Source: Tieghemiomyces parasiticus | Taxonomy: Eukaryota; Kickxellomycota; Dimargaritomycetes; Dimargaritales; Dimargaritaceae | Length of the DNA stretch: 13,009 bases | Direction: 5' to 3' | Assembly: GCA_027575765.1 (NCBI GenBank) | Contig: JANBPT010001174.1 | Location: 1-13,009 of the forward strand | In this document: positions 7,868 to 13,009 of the stretch, in pieces | Numbering within the stretch: position 1 is the stretch's first letter | How the letters are laid out: every line of letters begins with the position of its first letter | The notes under the pieces: generated by a model | Databases searched by the model: none | The model's input: the letters and a program-made list of their open reading frames with translations, nothing else | What the model was told of the DNA's origin: nothing | Program-made: the position numbers and the translations under genes

Positions 7868-8657
7868 TAGATATCTCAATTACAACCTAAATTCCACGAG
7901 ATGATGGCTATTTTAAGGGCTTTCCAGCACTGCGGGTAGACTGTGTCCTATATACGCCTCAAAATCCAGGGATCGGCAGGAGTAAATTTTATCGGTGTTG
8001 ATTGTCGGGCTCGTTGGGAACCGTTTACGTACCTTTGATCGGCCCATCAGTCGATCACGAACAGTTGAGCATCCCAAATACATGCCGGGTATTTTAATAG
8101 ATGAGTAAAACATGCTGGCGTTTTTTTTTTTCGACCAAAGCGTGCCCGTGCTACCCATTTTCGTGCCCATTGGGTGGCTCGTTGAAGAGAGGCACAGGAT
8201 AAAAAGGGCCTGGCGGGCCTATTCATTGAATCCACCTTCTTACGTGGTCTCGTTACTTTCCCTTCCCTATCGCCAAGGCTCCTCTTTTCTATCCTTGGTC
8301 AGGAGGCTGTACAACGTAATGTAGTGTGTACAAGGGTACACTCGGATCAACCTTTTAACATCCGGCGGATAGAGGGAGTGCCAAGTTGCTCAGCGCTCGG
8401 AGTGGTGGCGAAAGGCTAGGGCGACGGACAGTGTGAGTTGAAGAAGGGGAAGTGTTCTCTGGATGGGTCTCTGGCGAGGCCAAAGAAGAAGGGTTTATGT
8501 CGAGGTCATTGGGCTACCAAAGCGATAGTGATACAAGGAAGCACAGGAAGCCTGATGTTACCCTAGCCTTCATTCCGCAATAGTTGTCGAGGAAACCGCC
8601 AGCTCCTACCGGAGCTCTCTATTGTGGCTCAACCTGTACCTTTTTCGCAGCTGATGC
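7868..8657. other. intergenic region without supportable gene
   Basis: Nearly 800 nt. Open frames on the minus strand at 7913-8170 and the plus strand at 8112-8324 show no signal peptide, domain or matching polyadenylation signal. There is a run of 12 T at 8120-8131. The last part should hold the promoter of the F-box-like gene. Confidence 0.5.
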
Positions 8658-8665
8658 TATAAGTA
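8658..8665 (+). promoter_or_regulatory. TATA-like element TATAAGTA upstream of the F-box-like gene
   Basis: TATAAGTA is followed by a T/C-rich tract (8680-8720). A second TATA-like TTTAAATA lies at 8723-8730. Which is used decides the first ATG. From the first box, transcripts start near 8690 and include ATG 8741. From the second they start near 8755 and the first in-frame ATGs are 8801 and 8882. Confidence 0.35.
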
Positions 8666-8881
8666 CTGGATCGTCAACTGTCTTTTCTGCCTTGCTACTA
8701 TTCTATTCATATTTTCTATTGGTTTAAATACCGTGCATTCATGACTTTTATATTGCCTTTTATTCAGTCACAGCTTAAGTCATTTGTCCATCACCTGTGC
8801 ATGAATAATCTTTTGGTCAACGCATTACTCAGTGATCTCGCAGCAACACCTATACACGCATCTCTGACAGTCCTTTGCACA

Positions 8882-10519
8882 ATGCGTACCACGCTTGCAC
8901 TCACGTTGCTCGCGGCAGGGTCTATGGTTAACGCCATTGTCGGTGCTAGGATTCCGTCGGATGGAGACCGCTCAACAGATAATTCTGGCGACTCAGTCAT
9001 GCGGCCCCGATCTTCGGTCACAGAGGCCCTAGTAAACCAACCATCCGCTATCCTCCCCTACCCGGATCAAACCTCGACTTCATCGGAGCCGACCCACCCC
9101 ACGTCGATTTCAGTATCGAATGCTAGCTCTTGCCGTCTGCTTGATGTGCCCTGCGAGGTACTGTATGGAATTATTGATTGTTTGAGCTATAAGGACATTC
9201 TGGCGCTGAAGCAGACCTGTAAGGGCAGCGAGAAGATTGTTAATAGCAACTGGCGTGCTTTTAACCTATCCGTAAGTCGGAGACGCACCTGCTTCCCTAA
9301 AAAAAGATCTAGGATCGTCAGCCACATGGGTCTTCTACTTCATTTTTGTCAGCGGTGGGACCTCTTGACTTGCCCTAACGGAGGAGGTTTTATCTACGGT
9401 GTTCTCCGTATTTTTAGTTTACCACTGCCCGCTCCGCCACATATCCGTACTTCACTTATTTTTTATAGCCGTACTATGCCAACGTATGTGCCATATCATT
9501 ATCTAACCTCCAAACCGCCTCTCACATTGTCACTTACCTACACAAAAAAACTATTCCGAATCGCGAATCAGATTCTTACTGAGCTACGCGCTCTGCTACC
9601 TATTTCAGGTAACTCCGAAATGATTGCGAACCCCGCTTCTTTCGCTAAACTCAGCGGCTTTATCGCGCCGGCGATACGAGCCATTGTGGCGGTCTGGCTT
9701 ACCACCGAGGACCGAGCCCACGTCCAAGACACTGGTTTCTTCTCCCAGGGAATGGCCGCTGGATCCCAAGTTTCCTCGACCCTCGCCCCACACCTCCGTT
9801 TCGTCACCGTGGTGAAGCATTCAAGCGTTCAAATGATCGACCTGTTCCCGTACTACGCGGCTGTGGCTAATAACGACGCTGCCATACTGCTGGCGGCACT
9901 GGATCAGAGTATGCTTCTCAAGCTCCAGAATGTGCCGTTTGGTGAGCTGGTTCAAGAAGACGTTGTGTGGGGTCAGCTCGCTCTAGCTGACACCATTCGA
10001 GACCTCATCGCCGCAGACGTCAGTTCGATACTGGCATCCAGCAAGACACTGCTCATGAGTCCCATGGAATACTACGCGCAGTTCTGGTTCCCGCAATGGG
10101 TCATCATGACGATAATCACCGAAGGAAAGCTGGACTTGCTAGAATCGTTTCTCGAGAGAGTCCGTGATTTGGCTACACGCTCCAACGGTGGCCAAAAACT
10201 ACGGAGCGCTTACCTCCACGGCTTAGCCTACGTGGTACTCTATGAGTACGGATACCAACCTAGCACGAGAAAGTATAAGCTCCCATTTGATTTACTCGGA
10301 AGTGGCGGGCGGTTCTGTATCAGCGCCTACGGGTGGGCAAAGGAGAACGGCTATCATCAGGCTGCTGATGCCCTGCATAAGATAATTGGCCCGCAAAACC
10401 ATACCGGCAACGACTTGCCAATCCATTGGGATATCCCCTTTCACCGTGCGTTCTTTAGACTGACCGGGGACCATGAACTAATGGTACGCTTCTTTATCCC
10501 CAGCAATGGTAGCCCGTGA
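8882..10519 (+). CDS. predicted secreted protein with F-box-like motif
   Basis: 545 aa from ATG 8882. I chose this start because it gives a clean signal peptide (MRTTLALTLLAAGSMVNA, cleavage near residues 18-22); in-frame ATGs at 8741 and 8801 would add 47 or 27 hydrophobic residues. After a Ser/Thr/Pro-rich linker (25-82), residues 84-128 match the F-box pattern: LLDVPCEVLYGIIDCLSYKD, then ILALKQTCK. F-box proteins normally dock on Skp1 in cytosolic or nuclear SCF ubiquitin ligases, so a signal peptide in front is odd. The remaining 400 residues are helix-rich and unrecognised; no LRR, WD40 or kelch repeats are visible. Residues 131-157 are encoded by an in-frame 81-nt segment with consensus splice ends and may be an intron (product then 518 aa). 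Neighbouring genes are also predicted secreted. It could be an effector delivered into host cells, or a protein family that has lost SCF function. The ORF is convincing; the role is inference. Confidence 0.75.
   Translation: MRTTLALTLLAAGSMVNAIVGARIPSDGDRSTDNSGDSVMRPRSSVTEALVNQPSAILPYPDQTSTSSEPTHPTSISVSNASSCRLLDVPCEVLYGIIDCLSYKDILALKQTCKGSEKIVNSNWRAFNLSVSRRRTCFPKKRSRIVSHMGLLLHFCQRWDLLTCPNGGGFIYGVLRIFSLPLPAPPHIRTSLIFYSRTMPTYVPYHYLTSKPPLTLSLTYTKKLFRIANQILTELRALLPISGNSEMIANPASFAKLSGFIAPAIRAIVAVWLTTEDRAHVQDTGFFSQGMAAGSQVSSTLAPHLRFVTVVKHSSVQMIDLFPYYAAVANNDAAILLAALDQSMLLKLQNVPFGELVQEDVVWGQLALADTIRDLIAADVSSILASSKTLLMSPMEYYAQFWFPQWVIMTIITEGKLDLLESFLERVRDLATRSNGGQKLRSAYLHGLAYVVLYEYGYQPSTRKYKLPFDLLGSGGRFCISAYGWAKENGYHQAADALHKIIGPQNHTGNDLPIHWDIPFHRAFFRLTGDHELMVRFFIPSNGSP
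9272..9352 (+). other. possible 81-nt in-frame intron or retained cassette in the F-box-like gene
   Basis: The segment begins GTAAGT, ends TTTTTGTCAG after a pyrimidine-rich tract, sits exactly on codon boundaries and has no stop. It follows directly on the F-box. If translated it adds 27 residues, including RRRTCFPKKRSR. It is shorter than the other introns in this window (119-172 nt), so retention is also plausible. Confidence 0.45.
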
Positions 10520-10598
10520 ATGCTGTAACCTTCGAATCAGTTCGGCCATTAACTCTGCACCATTTAAATCAACCTGCCAACTACAGGTTATATTCGAT

Positions 10599-10612
10599 TT
10601 TATTGATTTATT
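10599..10612 (-). terminator. two minus-strand AATAAA motifs
   Basis: TTTATT occurs at 10599-10604 and 10607-10612 on the plus strand, giving two AATAAA hexamers on the minus strand. They lie about 280 nt beyond the stop of the minus-strand fragment at 10892 and could be its polyadenylation signals. Such AT-rich hexamers also occur by chance. Confidence 0.35.
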
Positions 10613-10640
10613 GAATACATCATCTTCCCATTCTATATAG

Positions 10641-10650
10641 TTCACGTGAA
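10641..10650. promoter_or_regulatory. palindromic E-box TTCACGTGAA
   Basis: A second perfect 10-bp CACGTG palindrome, downstream of the F-box-like gene and in a region with no clear promoter nearby. The sequence is certain; function is doubtful. Confidence 0.2.
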
Positions 10651-10891
10651 TCAGGGGGTTTTCCAACCATACCGCAAAACAGGCTTTGAGGTGGCCCAGT
10701 GGGAATCTAGAGGGTTAAAGCTTTCAGGTGGCTTCGGCATTCCTGGGCTGATCGCGGCCTGCATTGAAGAAACCATCTCCGATTGTAGATGCCAAGAAGC
10801 GCATTTGGTAGCCCGTAGCCCTACCATTCATATCATCAGGTCAAATAGACTACCGCGGCAAACTGGGCTCTTTATGATAAATATTAGCCAT

Positions 10892-11206
10892 CTACTGTGA
10901 TTTGACCCACAGGCGCCAACCCACGTTATATTGTATCAAGTGCAGGAGGGAGGACAGAGGCGGTGGCACTTTGTATACCTCACAAGCAGCACTGCGGAAG
11001 TGTGGATAATTATCTGCGTCGTTGTAACCTGCCAGGTATATGACAAAGTGGAAGGGTGGCACTGTCTCCAGGTAGTCATCCTCCGGTCGCATAGTATTAT
11101 TCAAATTGCCGACCAGTTCCACCTCCGTGGGACCCCCTCTACCGCTCGCCCTCCCATGCTTAGCATGATATCGTTGGGCGATAACAGCTTTTCTTTCGAT
11201 AACCTA
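10892..11206 (-). pseudogene. coding-like fragment, probable gene remnant or last exon
   Basis: The minus frame is open from just after TTTAG (a possible splice acceptor) at about 11206 down to the stop TAG at 10894-10892, about 104 codons. It reads as ordinary protein: ...TEVELVGNLNNTMRPEDDYL, ETVPPFHFVIYLAGYNDADN, then LLHLIQYNVGWRLWVKSQ. The only in-frame ATG is internal (11092-11090) and would give a 66-aa product. No upstream exon could be matched in frame, and no signal peptide is present. The overlapping plus-strand frame (10931-11314) looks like its shadow. I do not recognise the family. It could be the end of a degraded gene of the local accessory set, or a real 3' exon whose 5' exons I missed. 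Confidence 0.4.
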
Positions 11207-11403
11207 AACCCGTCTCTTCCCTACTTCAACGCAGCCGCAACATTAGCCACTATCACCCAGATAAGGTTTGGATGCCGCCACTGTCTAGCCTACGAGTGCA
11301 GTATCCTGCGATAGTTAAGCCGCATGTTTACAGCAAACTATGCAATTAATCCACGCATCAGATACGGCATTCTGGGCTGTAATTGCTAAGTAAAATATAC
11401 GAG

Positions 11404-11409
11404 TTTATT
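11404..11409 (-). terminator. polyadenylation signal AATAAA of the small acidic secreted peptide
   Basis: TTTATT on the plus strand gives AATAAA on the minus strand, 52 nt beyond the stop codon of the 82-aa gene. The position is ideal for its 3' end and supports that gene being transcribed. Confidence 0.6.
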
Positions 11410-11460
11410 AGATTACACTTCTTCTTTGTATACTAAGGCCCGAGACCTAGTAACAAAGCC

Positions 11461-11709
11461 TTACTCGGCTGAGGTGTAGTCTTCACCAGGATTACCGTAA
11501 TCCATGTCTATGCGAACGGGCCCTTTGCGTATTATAGGACCCCCATCTTCAGACTCCTTCGCCTGTGTGGTAGTACCAGCATTCCTGTTAAATTCTAGTT
11601 CATCTGAGTCATCTGACGAGTGGCGTTTGGGAGAGGGCAAGGCTCTGACGTAGACTCCGACGGCCAAGACAAGGGCGACGAGTGTAAACGTAACCCGGGT
11701 GGCTTTCAT
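11461..11709 (-). CDS. small acidic secreted protein with propeptide-type Lys-Arg site
   Basis: 82 aa, single exon, ATG at 11709 and stop TAA at 11463-11461. Residues 1-23 form a signal peptide (MKATRVTFTLVALVLAVGVY then VRA, cleavage after Ala23). LPSPKR follows, so a Kex2-like cut after Lys28-Arg29 would remove a six-residue propeptide. The mature part (30-82) is strongly acidic (13 Asp/Glu against five Lys/Arg), Ser/Gly-rich, without cysteines and probably disordered. A polyadenylation signal 52 nt past the stop supports the call. There is no recognised domain. It shares with the repeat-peptide gene the short Kex2-type precursor design but no sequence. Possible roles include a secreted signal or effector; unproven. 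Confidence 0.7.
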   Translation of the reverse strand: MKATRVTFTLVALVLAVGVYVRALPSPKRHSSDDSDELEFNRNAGTTTQAKESEDGGPIIRKGPVRIDMDYGNPGEDYTSAE

Positions 11710-13009
11710 CGTGACGAGTAGGACGGAGAACGGACACGGGTCTAAGTGACAGGACGCTTGGCGGGTTCAAGATAAGCTATGGAGAGCTGTACTCCCGTGG
11801 CTAACGCGGAGGGCGGGGAACTGTAGTCGAGCTGGTGGCGCGGGGATGTGGTGAAAGGGGCTTGTAAGTGGAGATTAGGGGTCCTGGCTACGAGTATTTA
11901 TGCAGACGGTCTTTGAAGGACAAGTGGTGTACGCTGGGCCCGTAGGATACCCTGCGGCTCGGATCATCCGTTTCCACCGGATAGCACGGATGGCTAGCCA
12001 GCAGGGGTGCCCAGTCATCTGCGGATGAGCAAGCCTGCTGGCAACCGACCGGCCCCAGCTGAGCATCCGTTAAGCAGACGGAGGTTGCTCTCCGTGCTTT
12101 TTGGTGTGTAGTATCCAGGGTACTGAAGGGCGACAGGGGGGTGGCAATCTTGAGGTACAACTGGATCGGCGCGAACCATACCCTCCTCCCAGTGGGCGCT
12201 CCACCAGGAGATCGCACTGACGGTGTTGTCGTAGACTCATTTGGGCCAATGGAAGGAGGGAGGAGGGGGGCAACGTGTCTTGGGAGAAGGGGTGGGAAGA
12301 ACAATATCTAGTGCTAGGCCTAATATGTCCCGCTCCCTGGCTCTGACGGTCACTAGTACCCAGTGGCCTGTTGATCGAGATTTACCATTCAATCTGTAAA
12401 TACTGGGGTTTTATCTGTCCCTATCGCCCCTAGGTGCACGAAGAGGGCCACCTGTGCAAGCAACCTTAACCGATCGAAGCTCCAGCATCCCCGCACACAC
12501 AGGCACAGCCCTCCCCCGGCCGGACAGGGCGACCCGTGCCTGGCTACCGCCTGTAAGCAACTCCTCTAATGAAGTTCCACGATCGCAGGATTGCCCCCCC
12601 TGGTTGCTCTTGGAGTAGACACCCCAGTGGAACACCGACGGCAAAGGGGAGCAGCTACAGGGCCAGTCGAGACCAGCGCGCCACGTAGAGCCCTCAGCGC
12701 TAGGTAGGCTAGCGGGTAGAAGTAAGGGACGAGCTTGACAGTAGAACCTCACAAGGGCCCTCGGACCCGAGATTGGCCCCAGTTACAACGAAGTCAGTCG
12801 TCAAGGAACCCTGCGAGGTCTTTACCGAACGGCCACCGATAGTCCATAGCTCGGTTCCGACGCGCGGTCCAGCCATTGTAACCTGCGTAGAGGTACCCTC
12901 TCAAGTGCAAAGTAGACCTGGACGGTTCCTGGTACGCGTCTCATGGACCGGGTGGACACCAAGCCAGTCCAGAGCATGGCTAAGGTGCGGAGCGCTAAGA
13001 AATGCAAAT
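11710..13009. other. GC-rich terminal region without supportable gene
   Basis: About 1.3 kb. The first 100-150 nt should hold the leader and promoter of the 82-aa secreted peptide; the minus-strand leader is C/T-rich just before its ATG. Longer minus-strand frames at 11888-12304, 12411-12752 and 12822-13007 lack good starts and have biased Pro/Arg/Ser composition typical of non-coding GC-rich DNA. A 48-codon minus frame at 12797-12940 looks slightly protein-like and could be a last exon of a gene beyond the window. No tRNA, rRNA or tandem repeat was seen. Confidence 0.5.

Larger units (their letters stand above)
10478..10699 (-). other. minus-strand open frame antisense to the end of the F-box-like gene (doubtful)
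   Basis: The frame is open for about 73 codons and reads like protein in places (LGHLKACFAVWLENPLIHVN, YIEWEDDVFNKSIKSNITC) but has no ATG at its start. It overlaps the last 42 bp of the F-box-like ORF and spans two minus-strand AATAAA motifs. It may be a relic exon or chance; I do not call it a gene. Confidence 0.2.

Noticed and set aside
7202..7879. 225-codon minus-strand frame over the repeat-peptide gene
   Set aside because: It is the antisense shadow of the 66-bp repeats: the repeat length is a multiple of three, so a stop-free antisense frame is copied with each unit. It has no signal peptide and no good start.
7913..8170. 85-codon minus-strand frame in the gap before the F-box-like gene
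   Set aside because: It has an ATG, but no recognised domain, signal peptide or polyadenylation signal. A GTACGT donor-like site lies inside, so a missed exon cannot be ruled out, but the support is too thin.
9399..9468. possible 70-nt intron (GTGTTC to TTATAG) in the F-box-like ORF
   Set aside because: Removing it shifts the frame into an early stop, while the unspliced frame stays open for over 1 kb.
10525..10550. TTCGAATC resembling a tRNA B box
   Set aside because: No A box, no acceptor-stem pairing and no cloverleaf around it.
10931..11314. 127-codon plus-strand frame
   Set aside because: Appears to be the shadow of the more protein-like minus-strand fragment at 10892-11206; the composition is irregular, rich in Cys, His and Ile.
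12411..12752. 113-codon minus-strand frame
   Set aside because: Starts at a non-ATG codon, Arg/Pro/Ser/Gly-rich in a GC-rich region, no domain.
12797..12940. 48-codon minus-strand frame with slightly protein-like text (GYNGWTARRNRAMDYRWPFG)
   Set aside because: Too short to separate from chance, no ATG at its start. It could be a terminal exon only if a gene continues beyond the window, which cannot be seen.

Overview
The window is eukaryotic and most probably fungal. Protein-coding genes are split by introns of about 120-170 nt with GTAAGT-type donors, CAG or TAG acceptors and CTAAC- or CTGAC-like branch sites. Spacing is fairly compact, 5' leaders are pyrimidine-rich, and AATAAA signals follow stop codons. 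The de-ubiquitinase gene has a fungal (Ubp14-like) finger layout. Small secreted proteins with Lys-Arg (Kex2-type) sites and a secreted F-box-like protein suggest a host-associated or mycoparasitic early-diverging fungus. That last point is inference; the species cannot be named from the sequence.

Layout. (1) 1-820, + strand: the 3' end of an unrecognised gene, two exons visible. (2) 1030-2070, - strand, convergent with the first: a two-exon nuclear gene for a mitochondrial p32/MAM33-family protein with a clear targeting peptide. (3) 2071-2912: shared upstream region of MAM33 and the next gene, holding one perfect 10-bp E-box palindrome. (4) 2913-5962, + strand: a complete five-exon USP5/Ubp14 ubiquitin C-terminal hydrolase of 814 aa. 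(5) 5963-7270: long non-coding stretch ending in a TATA-containing promoter. (6) 7274-7705, + strand: a secreted 143-aa precursor made of five 22-residue repeats with Lys-Arg sites, plus a sixth repeat cut off by a stop codon. (7) 7868-8657: nothing supportable. (8) 8882-10519, + strand: a 545-aa protein with a signal peptide followed by an F-box-like motif. (9) 10892-11206, - strand: a coding-like fragment with no convincing 5' end. (10) 11461-11709, - strand: an 82-aa acidic secreted peptide with a Lys-Arg propeptide site and a close polyadenylation signal. (11) 11710-13009: GC-rich stretch with no supportable gene.

The left half is housekeeping: mitochondrial matrix homeostasis and recycling of free ubiquitin chains. 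The right half looks like an accessory block of predicted secreted proteins, two of them with dibasic processing sites. The two halves are not an operon or pathway. The most unusual items are the repeat-peptide precursor with its broken sixth repeat, and the protein that combines a secretion signal with an F-box and has an in-frame 81-nt intron-like cassette encoding a nuclear-localisation-like basic cluster.
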